A DNA stretch of 57,703 nucleotides from Spirochaetales bacterium. GTDB taxonomy: Bacteria; Spirochaetota; Spirochaetia; SZUA-6; DRHE01. Positions within the stretch are counted from its first letter, which is position 1. Each line of letters opens with the position of its first letter. The stretch lies in contig JAUVWI010000016.1 in assembly GCA_030604195.1 (NCBI GenBank), positions 1-57,703 on the forward strand, written 5' to 3'. The notes under the pieces were generated by a model. That model did no database searches, was not told the origin of the DNA, and saw nothing but the letters and a program-made list of their open reading frames with translations. The position numbers and the translations under genes were made by a program. Shown here in pieces: positions 41,657 through 50,229 of this stretch.

Positions 41657-43684
41657 GTGAAGACGACAATATTGGAACCCCTCATCCCTGAGTACACCCG
41701 AGTCTTGCGGGAAGGAAACACTGACGAAATCTACAAATGGCAGGCATTGAAGAACTTCCAGCAGAATTGGGATATCGAGGCCACCGATTTCCGGTCGATG
41801 TTCGACTCCAGCCTGCAGGCTGAAAGCGACAATCTGTGGGCATCAATGAACTACTACCCCAAACGAATGATCATGGAGTTTGCCGAAATCGATCAGGATA
41901 AGGTACGAGAGATGTTCCGCACCCTCTTTGACCAAGAGATCAATCTTGCGGATCGCATTCATAGCTTCCTGAAGGGATGCGAAGATTTTCTTTCATTCCT
42001 GAATGCGCAGGAAGACCGGGAGAAGAAGCTGGGTCAGCATTATCACAAGGACATGCGGGCAATCTCCTTCTACCTTGCCTTCCGATACCCCGAGCATTTC
42101 TTTACCTACAAATACACTCAGGCTAAGAAGGTGGCTGAGTGGACGCAGACAGACATGATATCAATGACCTGGGATCCCGCTGAGAAGTATCACTGGTACC
42201 TTAATATGGCCAAGGAGCTTCGGGAATACCTACTCGCTATAACGGAGCTCAAATCCGCCTACGAGGAATGGTTGAAGGGCAACGACTTGTCAGATCCGGA
42301 GTTCACATTCCTCACGGCTGACTTTATCATTCAGACTGCCAGTGGTAAGCTATCCGTCCAAAACGACCTCCTACGCCGGATGGAGCAACCTTCGGCAGTT
42401 GGTACCACGCCCATAGAATTACCGTCCAAGAATGTAATCTATTATGGACCTCCGGGAACTGGCAAAACATATTATCTCCGGAACGAGCTCTTCAAACACT
42501 TCTCCGAGACCATGAGTCCCTCGGCGAGCGAGGTACGATATCTGTCGATCGCCAGATCATACTCCTGGTGGCAGATTGTAGGCGCCGCGCTTCTCGATAG
42601 CGGGTTATCCTCCGTACCAGCGTTGAGGACTCATCCGCTGATTCGGGCAAAAGATGCTGTCTCCCACCAACAGAACGTCCGGGCAATGCTTTGGGCGATG
42701 CTGCAACAACACACAGTGGACGGCTGTGAGAACGTCAAATACTCAAGGCGCGCCGAGCCGCTCTTCTTCTACAAGGAAACCGATTCTCGATGGCGCGTGG
42801 TGGAGGAACACGTCGATTTGGCAGTACCTGAGCTGCGTGAGATCCTGGACAAGATGCACTCCGAAGCTGATAAGGACGTCGAAATACGACGTTTTGAGTT
42901 CATTACTTTCCACCAATCATATTCATACGAGGAATTCGTTGAAGGCATTCGGCCGGAGATGCAGGAAGAACTAACATACACAATCAAGGCTGGAGTCTTT
43001 CGCAGCATCGCTGAACGTGCATGGCAAGATCCTAACCACAACTACGCATTGTTCATCGATGAGATAAACCGAGCGAACGTATCGTCGGTCTTTGGCGAGC
43101 TCATCACACTGATTGAAGAAGACAAACGGCTACGCGCGCAGAATGCATTGACGGTGACACTACCGTATTCACGCCTGGAATTCGGAGTGCCAAACAACCT
43201 CTATATCATCGGAACAATGAACACCGCAGATAGGAGTGTCGAGGCGCTGGACACGGCTTTGCGGCGGAGATTCGCGTTTGTGGAAATGGAGCCCGATCCG
43301 AGTTTGTTGCCCGAAGACGTGGGCGGCATCAACCTGAGACTGCTTCTCGGTACAATCAACTCTCGACTCGAACGTTTGACGGACCGGGATCATCGGATCG
43401 GACACGCGTACTTCATCAATGTGACTGATGATAACGTGGTAGGAGAGCTCCGCGCAATCTTTGCCAATCAAGTGATCCCGTTAATGCAGGAGTACTTCTA
43501 TGGCGACTGGTCCCGGATCGGTTTGGTGCTTGGTGCCCGCTTTGTGACGACAGAGGTTCAGAAAAGCACTTTTGCGGCATTCGAATCCGATACCTACTCG
43601 GAATACGAGGACAGGAAGGTCTACCGCATCACAGATACTGAAAAGTGGGGGCGGGACGACTTTAGAGCAGTGTATGAGGCTTGA
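41657..43684 (+). CDS. mcrB: McrB-type GTPase subunit of a modified-DNA restriction system
   Basis: A 675-residue protein. Residues 1-230 are an N-terminal region without a domain I can name; it should bind modified or foreign DNA, since McrB N-termini decide specificity. The AAA+ domain has Walker A GPPGTGKT (264-271), Walker B LFIDEINRANVSS, and the McrB signature MNTADRSVEALDTALRRRF. A stretch between them (about 290-400) is longer than in E. coli McrB. GTG start with GGAGG nine nt upstream. It hydrolyses GTP and drives McrC. It overlaps mcrC by 11 bp. Confidence 0.9.
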   Translation: MKTTILEPLIPEYTRVLREGNTDEIYKWQALKNFQQNWDIEATDFRSMFDSSLQAESDNLWASMNYYPKRMIMEFAEIDQDKVREMFRTLFDQEINLADRIHSFLKGCEDFLSFLNAQEDREKKLGQHYHKDMRAISFYLAFRYPEHFFTYKYTQAKKVAEWTQTDMISMTWDPAEKYHWYLNMAKELREYLLAITELKSAYEEWLKGNDLSDPEFTFLTADFIIQTASGKLSVQNDLLRRMEQPSAVGTTPIELPSKNVIYYGPPGTGKTYYLRNELFKHFSETMSPSASEVRYLSIARSYSWWQIVGAALLDSGLSSVPALRTHPLIRAKDAVSHQQNVRAMLWAMLQQHTVDGCENVKYSRRAEPLFFYKETDSRWRVVEEHVDLAVPELREILDKMHSEADKDVEIRRFEFITFHQSYSYEEFVEGIRPEMQEELTYTIKAGVFRSIAERAWQDPNHNYALFIDEINRANVSSVFGELITLIEEDKRLRAQNALTVTLPYSRLEFGVPNNLYIIGTMNTADRSVEALDTALRRRFAFVEMEPDPSLLPEDVGGINLRLLLGTINSRLERLTDRDHRIGHAYFINVTDDNVVGELRAIFANQVIPLMQEYFYGDWSRIGLVLGARFVTTEVQKSTFAAFESDTYSEYEDRKVYRITDTEKWGRDDFRAVYEA

Positions 43685-44951
43685 GAAACGTCTGACCGTA
43701 TTTGAACACTACCGACTCCGGGTGGACGGGGTAAACTTCTGTCATGAACACCTCGCACTACTCGATCGTTGGTGCAGTACTCAGAATCGAGAGGTGATTC
43801 AGGTCGGACACAACAACGTCAAGTTCACTGAATACGTTGGGGTTCTGCAGGTCAGAGACCTGGTAATAGAAATTCTGCCGAAGATAGGACGGTTCGAGGC
43901 GGAAGCAACTGCACGCGATAAATGGCGAAACGCCCTGTTAGATATGCTTGCGGTGGCTGGGATCGTACGCTCCCATTCAGCAGGTGATGCTTCCCTACGG
44001 ACAATACATCACTCTCTTTTGGACGTACTCTTCAGCGAGTTCATTGCACGGGTGGATGAAATCCTCAAAAGCGGTCTGTCGAAGGGTTACATTCACGAAG
44101 AGACCAATCTGGGGATGGTCCGCGGCAAGATAGTCTTCGGGGAGCATTCCAAGCGGAATCACATCCATCGTGAACGGAGTTATTGCCGGTACCTGACATA
44201 CAGCCCCAACATTCTTATCAATCAGGTACTAAAGCGAGCAGTCGACATTGTGTCACGCTTCGCTCGCGTACCTTTAACCGCCGCAACGGCAAAACGGCTA
44301 CTTCTGGGTCTGGACCACATAACCATGCGAGAAATCACATCAACAGATCTTCGACAGGTCGTCCACAGTCGCTCTACCGATCACTACCTTGATGCAGTAT
44401 CAATTGCACGATTGATCATCGAAGGACTGGCCCCCTCCTTATCGGCGGGAGCAGAAACCGTGATAGCAATTCTATTCAATATGAACGAGCTCTTTGAAAC
44501 GTTTACATATGTGCTATTCAAGCGTACAGAGCACGAGATCCCTGGTTTAAAAGTACAGGGTCAGCGGTCAAAGTTATTCTGGGAGAAACGCTTCATACGC
44601 CCGGACATCATTTTCGAGCATGAAGGGCGACGCATTATGATCGATACCAAATGGAAGACTCCGCTTAACAACACACCCGCAGATTCGGATCTCAAGCAGA
44701 TGTTCGCTTATAACAGAGTCTTTGACAGCAAGGAATCTTACCTGCTTTATCCTGCAACAACCGAGTCCCCAGTCCCTCGCACCGGCTCTTATTCCGAAGG
44801 TTCCGGAACCTGTTCCATGGAATATATCGAGCTTTTTGATGATCTAAATCGACTTCGAAAGCGCTTCCTGCCCGATGTTCAACGCCTGCTTGGATTAAAA
44901 GATGGGGTCGGTAGTTTATCCGGCAATCTACAGGAGGTTTCTCATGTCTGA
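43674..44951 (+). CDS. mcrC: McrC-type nuclease subunit
   Basis: A 425-residue McrC. The ATG at 43674 overlaps mcrB by 11 bp and is preferred over the longer frame that begins inside mcrB. The C-terminal PD-(D/E)xK nuclease motif is visible as RPDIIFEHEG and IDTKWK (about residues 308-325). The N-terminal half is the McrB-binding part. With McrB it cuts DNA with modified cytosine, for example methylated or hydroxymethylated phage DNA. A third frame with a perfect AGGAGG starts within its last codons. Confidence 0.9.
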   Translation: MRLEKRLTVFEHYRLRVDGVNFCHEHLALLDRWCSTQNREVIQVGHNNVKFTEYVGVLQVRDLVIEILPKIGRFEAEATARDKWRNALLDMLAVAGIVRSHSAGDASLRTIHHSLLDVLFSEFIARVDEILKSGLSKGYIHEETNLGMVRGKIVFGEHSKRNHIHRERSYCRYLTYSPNILINQVLKRAVDIVSRFARVPLTAATAKRLLLGLDHITMREITSTDLRQVVHSRSTDHYLDAVSIARLIIEGLAPSLSAGAETVIAILFNMNELFETFTYVLFKRTEHEIPGLKVQGQRSKLFWEKRFIRPDIIFEHEGRRIMIDTKWKTPLNNTPADSDLKQMFAYNRVFDSKESYLLYPATTESPVPRTGSYSEGSGTCSMEYIELFDDLNRLRKRFLPDVQRLLGLKDGVGSLSGNLQEVSHV

Positions 44952-45169
44952 TAATGAACATACAAAATCCAGCCGGTTCCCCAGCATCGCAATAATCAAC
45001 CGGCAAGGAACTCATCAAGCTCCTCGATAAGTCGATATCGTGGCTCTACAAACAGACCTCAGCACTATCAATCCCTTTCTACAAGATCATTTATCTACCT
45101 TTATCCAGCTTTTGCACGATTTTGCAAGTGATTTTATCACCCACTGCCGGAAGCTTTAAACGCCTTTAA
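44944..45169 (+). pseudogene. Broken excisionase-like HTH gene downstream of mcrC
   Basis: An ATG at 44944 has AGGAGG six nt upstream and overlaps the mcrC stop by 8 bp. The frame (MSDNEHTKSSRFPSIAIINR) stops after 28 codons, but the next frame continues from 45002 with GKELIKLLDKSISWLYKQTS and SIPFYKI, the pattern of an AlpA/excisionase helix-turn-helix. After that the sequence degenerates to the stop at 45169. A single frameshift plus a lost 3' end explains it. It may have been the regulator or mobility gene of the island. Between 45170 and 45199 nothing is coded. Confidence 0.5.
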
Positions 45170-45173
45170 ACGC
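45154..45173 (+). repeat. Tandem 10-bp repeat near the island's right edge
   Basis: CTTTAAACGC occurs twice head to tail. It lies in the decayed end of the HTH gene, 27 bp from the 3' end of tRNA-Leu. Confidence 0.85.
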
Positions 45174-45199
45174 TAAGTACTTTATCAATAAAGATATAT

Positions 45200-45286
<87 letters not shown>

Positions 45287-45368
45287 ATTTGGTCGCTTTA
45301 AAAATATACAGGAGCTGCCATTCTCTGGTCAAGAGCAAATTACCGGCGAATGGGCAAATCCGCTGTTT

Positions 45369-47243
45369 TTACAAAGCCAGGTTTATCATTCTATTGAGTC
45401 TGCTGACCATTTGCGCCGGATTTTTTACCTCAATTCCCTCAACAAGGAGAGCCTGTTCATAAAGCAGGCGGCTGATATCGCCAAATAACTCTTCATCCTT
45501 AATATCCCCCATCTTCTTTATAATCTCATGGTTGGGGTTCACTTCCAGTATAGGCTTGGTCTCAGGGATTTCCTTCTGTCCCATGGCTTTAAAGATTTGC
45601 TGCATCTGAAAGCTGGGATCTTTTTCATCAGCCAAAATACAGGAAGGAGAGTCAATCAATGCTGTACTGGCCCTTACCTCTTTTACCTCATCCTTTAAAA
45701 CCCTGGAAATTCTCTTTACCAGAGGAGCTATGGTTTTTTCTTCTTTTTTATCCTCTTCGCTTTTTAAGTCTTCTGCAGAATCGCTTCGGTTAACCGCTTT
45801 CAGCTCAGTATCCTTATAACGGTCAATAACGGAGATAACGATTTCATCAATCTCATCATCCATAATCAGTACCTCAATACCCTTTTTCTTATATGTCTCA
45901 AGCAGGGGGGAGGCTTTAAGATTAGCTTCATTCTCTCCGGTTATGTAATAGATCGCTTTCTGGTCACTTAACATCCGTTCTTTATAGCTGTTAAGGCTGG
46001 TTAATCCCTCCTGGGAAGTGGATTTGAAGCGCACCAGCTCAAGCAGGGCATCCCTGTTGGCTGAGTCCTGGAAGAGACCCTCCTTAATCGGCCTGCCGAA
46101 CTCTTTATAAAAACTCTCATATTTACTTATGTTATGCTTAGCCATTTTTTTGAGTTCACTGAGGATCTTTTTAACGGCGGCGCTGCGTATACTGGTGAGT
46201 ATTTTGTTCTGCTGCAGTATTTCTCTGCTTACATTCAGGGGGAGATCGTCTGAATCGATAATCCCATGGATAAAGCGCAGGTAAGTGGGTAACAGCTCTT
46301 TCTCATCATCGGTAATGAATACCCGTCGAACATAGAGTTTGACGCCCGGTCGATAATTGGCATGGTAGAGGTCGAAGGGAGCTTTGTTGGGAATGTAAAA
46401 GAGTGTTGTATATTGCAGTGCGCCCTCTGCCTGGGTATGAATGAAATTCAGGGGATCTTCATTGTCGTGAGATATTGTTTTATAGAAGTTGTTATATTCT
46501 TCGTCGGTGATTTTAGATTTCGGCCGCATCCAGAGTGCGGAAGCGGAATTGATCTGCTCCACCTTGTTTTCTTTTGTCTCTTTTCTCTTTTCACCCTCTC
46601 CTTCAAAGCGGCTCTCCTGGTAATGGAGAAAGATGGGAAAGGCAATATGGTTTGAATATTTCTTGATTATATTCTCGATCTGCCAGCGTTCTGCAAAATT
46701 TTTACCATTCTCATTCAAAAAAAGGGTTACTTCAGTTCCCGGCTCTTTTTTTTCCGCTTCAGTTATTTCAAACTCCCCCTGCCCGTTACTTGTCCATCTA
46801 TGGGCTTTATCTTCACCCGCTTTAAGGCTGGTAACTTCAACCCTGTCCGCTACCATAAAGCATGAGTAAAAACCGACCCCAAACTGTCCGATCAGGCTGG
46901 AGTCCGATTTTACATCACCGCTGAGAGATTCGACAAAGTGATGGGTTCCGGAGCTGGCTATGGTTCCCAGGTTTTTCTCCAAATCCTCTGCGTTCATACC
47001 GATGCCGGTATCTGATACTGATATGGTATGTTGTTTGTGATTTCCAAAGTTGATGTCAATTTTGGGGATAAAGGCGAAACCCTTAAAATCATCTTCAGTC
47101 AATGTAAGGTATTTCAGCCTGTCCAGGGCATCAGAGGCATTGGAAATGAGCTCTCTTAAGAATACTTCCGGGTGGGAGTATAGAGAGTGAATGATCAAAT
47201 GAAGCATTCTGCTTACTTCGGCCTGGAATTTGTACTTTCCCAT
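45369..47243 (-). CDS. htpG: Chaperone HtpG (Hsp90)
   Basis: A 624-residue Hsp90. The N-terminal ATPase starts with the nucleotide pocket LISNASDALDRLKYL, DTGIGM, then GQFGVGFYSCFMVAD; the middle domain has LYVRRVFITDD and LPLNVSREILQQ; the C-terminal domain dimerises. It helps late folding of client proteins, often with DnaK. Length is usual. The start region has a palindrome over its -35 box. It lies between tRNA-Leu and the DUF89 gene. Confidence 0.96.
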   Translation of the reverse strand: MGKYKFQAEVSRMLHLIIHSLYSHPEVFLRELISNASDALDRLKYLTLTEDDFKGFAFIPKIDINFGNHKQHTISVSDTGIGMNAEDLEKNLGTIASSGTHHFVESLSGDVKSDSSLIGQFGVGFYSCFMVADRVEVTSLKAGEDKAHRWTSNGQGEFEITEAEKKEPGTEVTLFLNENGKNFAERWQIENIIKKYSNHIAFPIFLHYQESRFEGEGEKRKETKENKVEQINSASALWMRPKSKITDEEYNNFYKTISHDNEDPLNFIHTQAEGALQYTTLFYIPNKAPFDLYHANYRPGVKLYVRRVFITDDEKELLPTYLRFIHGIIDSDDLPLNVSREILQQNKILTSIRSAAVKKILSELKKMAKHNISKYESFYKEFGRPIKEGLFQDSANRDALLELVRFKSTSQEGLTSLNSYKERMLSDQKAIYYITGENEANLKASPLLETYKKKGIEVLIMDDEIDEIVISVIDRYKDTELKAVNRSDSAEDLKSEEDKKEEKTIAPLVKRISRVLKDEVKEVRASTALIDSPSCILADEKDPSFQMQQIFKAMGQKEIPETKPILEVNPNHEIIKKMGDIKDEELFGDISRLLYEQALLVEGIEVKNPAQMVSRLNRMINLAL

Positions 47244-47283
47244 ATTTTAGTCTCCTGAATTGTATTTTTAGATTAATAGCTAT

Positions 47284-47314
47284 AATTTAATAATTGTTGG
47301 CTTTGAGGTCAAAG
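47284..47314 (-). promoter_or_regulatory. htpG promoter with palindrome over the -35 box
   Basis: On the minus strand TTGACC (47312-47307), 17 nt and TAAATT (47289-47284) precede htpG by about 40 nt. CTTTGAGGTCAAAG (47301-47314) is a perfect 6-2-6 palindrome that covers the -35 box. It could be an operator for a heat-shock repressor; it does not resemble CIRCE. Confidence 0.45.
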
Positions 47315-47340
47315 AAATTGTAATTTTCCTGCAGAAAAAG

Positions 47341-48225
47341 CTATCCGTACCTGTTAAACAGTAAAAATGTTCCTGTTTCACAGCCTATGTGGGCGGCTAC
47401 AACCGGACATTTGGCCATTAGCAGGAAGAATATCGGTTTTTCCTTAGAAGAGAGGGTCTCGAAATTGCCCTGCCCCTTGCTGATTATAAGCTGGGCTTGA
47501 TTGTAAGCTGCTAAAAAATCCGAAGAACAGAGTGATAGAAGTGTGCCGGGTGCGTCGGCTCCATTCGAAATAACCTGTGTTATACCGGTAATTCCGCACT
47601 CCTCGGCATCAGCCATTAATGCATCATTTATAATTGCTCCACCTTTAACTGCAAAGGTAATTTTTTTGTCCGGATAGAGCCTTTTGATCTCTTCAATCAG
47701 CAGGCGGTCAAAGACTATCTCACCGGCATTATCACCGAGGTAAAGAATATTCTCAGCCTGCGCCAGCGCTGTTTTAAAAGCCGGGTAATTAAAAAATATT
47801 GTCTCCTCCTCTTTAACCGCCTGTTTTTCCTTTATCAAAAGTTCTCTTACCCTTCCGGCGATATCGGTGGAGTTATGAATGCCGTAATCTATTATATTTC
47901 CGACAATAGAGATCTCCACAGCTTCAAGGAGCGGGTCCGGCGATGATGCAATTCTCTCTTTCAGCTCGCTGTACATGGAAAAGGCAAATTTGTTGCTCTC
48001 CTGCTTAATCTCCAGGTAAGGGTCCTTGCGCCGGGTTATATCGGTTACCAGGCGGTAGACAAGACGGCCCATTTCAGGAGGCGTAGAGGTCAGAGAGAAA
48101 TCAGGGAGTTTTTGAGACAATTCAATGAGGATTCTATTTTGTGTTTCTTCATCAGCACCGGAAATTTTAGCCGCTTCTAATGCCTGCCTGAAAAAGCAGA
48201 CAATACAGCCTGGATAGGTTCTCAA
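47341..48225 (-). CDS. DUF89/ARMT1-like damage-control phosphatase family protein
   Basis: A 294-residue protein. The N-terminus CIVCFFRQALEAAK carries the C-x2-C of the AF1104-type subgroup, and the core has YLGDNAGEIVFDRLLIEE with the acidic metal site, VKGGAIINDALMADA, and ISKGQGNFETL. These proteins remove phosphate from damaged metabolites or cofactors using Mn, Ni or Co. The start is TTG with AAGG seven nt upstream. It lies upstream of htpG on the same strand, 97 bp away. Confidence 0.85.
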   Translation of the reverse strand: MRTYPGCIVCFFRQALEAAKISGADEETQNRILIELSQKLPDFSLTSTPPEMGRLVYRLVTDITRRKDPYLEIKQESNKFAFSMYSELKERIASSPDPLLEAVEISIVGNIIDYGIHNSTDIAGRVRELLIKEKQAVKEEETIFFNYPAFKTALAQAENILYLGDNAGEIVFDRLLIEEIKRLYPDKKITFAVKGGAIINDALMADAEECGITGITQVISNGADAPGTLLSLCSSDFLAAYNQAQLIISKGQGNFETLSSKEKPIFFLLMAKCPVVAAHIGCETGTFLLFNRYG

Positions 48226-48283
48226 TTTATTACCTTAAATATAAGCTTTTGGTCTTCTTTATAGCCCGTTTGAATTACTTTAT

Positions 48284-48393
48284 GCAATACCACTATGTGT
48301 CTTCATCCCCGCAGGCGAAGCCGTAGGCCGTAGGCCGTAGGTGCCCGTACAGGGCGCCCAGCATGGGAGGGGTACTGCGATGGGCAATACCAC
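48284..48393. repeat. GC-rich segment between 10-bp direct repeats
   Basis: GCAATACCAC occurs at 48284-48293 and 48384-48393, exactly 100 bp apart. Between them is a GC-rich block unlike the AT-rich surroundings: three perfect 7-bp repeats GCCGTAG (48320-48340) and a hairpin GGTGCCC, GTACA, GGGCGCC with one G-U pair. It resembles a small inserted element with target duplication, but no second copy is seen in the window. No gene is visible from 48226 to 48484. Confidence 0.55.
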
Positions 48394-48484
48394 CAGTGAA
48401 ATGTGTTGTCTTGATTTCTCGCGAAGGCTGAATTATAGTTTATTCATGGATTTTTCAAATAATATAGAAATTTAAGGAGAAGAA

Positions 48485-50182
48485 ATAAGCAATCCCTGGG
48501 ATTATTTAGTTGATTACCGCGGCAAAGTGTTTGCCGGGGAATGGCCCACAATACCTGAAATGTTTCGAATTACGGTTGAGCGCTTCGGCCATAGAAAAGG
48601 GTTCACCTCTTTTGAACCTGAGTATCTTTCCCTTACCTATGGGGAGATTCTCACCAGGGTGGAGCGTACTGCAGGTTACCTTGGGAGCCTGGGAATTGGT
48701 AATGGGGACATGGTTGCTCTTACCGGAAAGAATTCCCCGGAATGGGCTATTGCCTATCTTTCAGTGCTTTTTGCCGGTGGAGTGATAGTTCCCCTGGATT
48801 ACCAGCTTCATGAAGCTGAAATCGAGAATCTGTTAAAGATTGTGGGTGCAAAAGCCTTATTCGTGGATAAGGAAAAATATGATGTTTTTGATCAGAAAAA
48901 GCTGGGATTGCTCGAGAAGATCTCACTCTCGAAGGAAAAAGCCAATTATATTTTAGATATTAATTACCAGGAAAAGCCTGTCAGAGATGGCCGGGAAGAG
49001 AATGATCTGGCCGCTGTTCTCTTTACATCGGGTACTACCGGTAATGCAAAAGGTGTGATGCTGAGCCATAAAAACCTGGTAAGCGACTGCTATCTTTCAC
49101 AGGCCAATTTAAATATTAGCTGTAATGATGTATTTTATGCGCTGCTGCCCATACACCATTCTTATACCATGCTGGCAGTCTTCATAGAGAGTCTTTCAGT
49201 GGGCGCGGAAATTGTGTTTGGCAAAAACCTGGCTATAAAACAGATATTGAGTGATCTGAAAAAGGGCAGAGTTACCATGTTCCTGGGCATTCCCATGCTC
49301 TTTAATAAGCTTATAAAAGGGCTTATGCGCGGTATTAGGGAAAAGGGTCCGGTAGTCTATGGTATTATCCGGTTCCTGATGGCCATAAGCGGCGCTATCA
49401 AGAAGACCATAAAGGTGAATCCCGGTAAGATAATGTTTAAGGCGATTTTAGCAAAGGTTTCTCTGGAGCATATACGGATCTGTATTTCGGGCGGCGGGCC
49501 CCTTCCCGCATCGACCTTCAAACAATTCAATCAACTGGGAATTGATTTTGTTCAGGGTTATGGTTTAACGGAAACCTCGCCCATAGTTACTTTAAATCCA
49601 ACGGATCATTACAAAGAAGCCTCGGTAGGCAAGGTTATTCCCCGGGTTGATGTTAAGATCCTTAATGCCAATGAACAGAGCGTAGGCGTAGTGGGTATAA
49701 AGGGACCAATTGTCATGCAGGGATACTATAAGAATGAAGCAGAAACCCGGAGGGTGTTTGATGAAGATGGTTACCTGATAACCGGAGATGTCGGTTATCT
49801 GGATAAAGAGAATTATCTATATTTAACGGGACGGCTGAACTCCATGATCGTAACAGAAGGAGGCAAGAATGTTTACCCGGAAGAAATTGAAAATCATTTC
49901 CAGTTGTACGATGAAATTGAACAGATTCTGGTCAAGGGTTTTGTGCAGGATGAAAAAATGAAAAGAGAAGCCATTGAGGCTTATATTTACCCGGTAGAGG
50001 AAACCAGGAAGCTTGGCCGTGACGTTGTTGAAAAGCGCTTTAATACCATAATTGCCGAAGTAAATCGTGAGCTTCATTCCTATCAGAGGATCAGCAGGTT
50101 CAAGATCCTGGATGAACCCATGGAAACGACTACTACCAGGAAGATTAAGCGCTTCAAGATAGAAAAATCATTTAAATCTTAA
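48485..50182 (+). CDS. Long-chain acyl-CoA ligase (AMP-forming), probable AUA start
   Basis: A 565-residue ANL-family enzyme that activates fatty acids through acyl-AMP. The P-loop-like motif LFTSGTTGNAKGVMLSHKNL, QGYGLTETSPIV, and the hinge GDVGYLDKENYLYLTGRLNS are intact, and the catalytic lysine region TTTRKIKRFK ends the protein. Frames with a standard codon start only at the GTG 48527. However, GGAG at 48476-48479 stands 5 nt before an ATA at 48485, and the codons between give SNPWDYLVDYRGKVF, fitting the family's start. Either AUA is used, or a point change from ATG occurred. Confidence 0.8.
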   Translation: MSNPWDYLVDYRGKVFAGEWPTIPEMFRITVERFGHRKGFTSFEPEYLSLTYGEILTRVERTAGYLGSLGIGNGDMVALTGKNSPEWAIAYLSVLFAGGVIVPLDYQLHEAEIENLLKIVGAKALFVDKEKYDVFDQKKLGLLEKISLSKEKANYILDINYQEKPVRDGREENDLAAVLFTSGTTGNAKGVMLSHKNLVSDCYLSQANLNISCNDVFYALLPIHHSYTMLAVFIESLSVGAEIVFGKNLAIKQILSDLKKGRVTMFLGIPMLFNKLIKGLMRGIREKGPVVYGIIRFLMAISGAIKKTIKVNPGKIMFKAILAKVSLEHIRICISGGGPLPASTFKQFNQLGIDFVQGYGLTETSPIVTLNPTDHYKEASVGKVIPRVDVKILNANEQSVGVVGIKGPIVMQGYYKNEAETRRVFDEDGYLITGDVGYLDKENYLYLTGRLNSMIVTEGGKNVYPEEIENHFQLYDEIEQILVKGFVQDEKMKREAIEAYIYPVEETRKLGRDVVEKRFNTIIAEVNRELHSYQRISRFKILDEPMETTTTRKIKRFKIEKSFKS

Positions 50183-50229
50183 TAAAAAATATGGCATAAA
50201 GGTTTGATTGTAGAGAATTTCCAATTTTT

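Noticed and set aside
48320-48340. Three GCCGTAG repeats as a CRISPR array
   Set aside because: The units are 7 bp and have no spacers.
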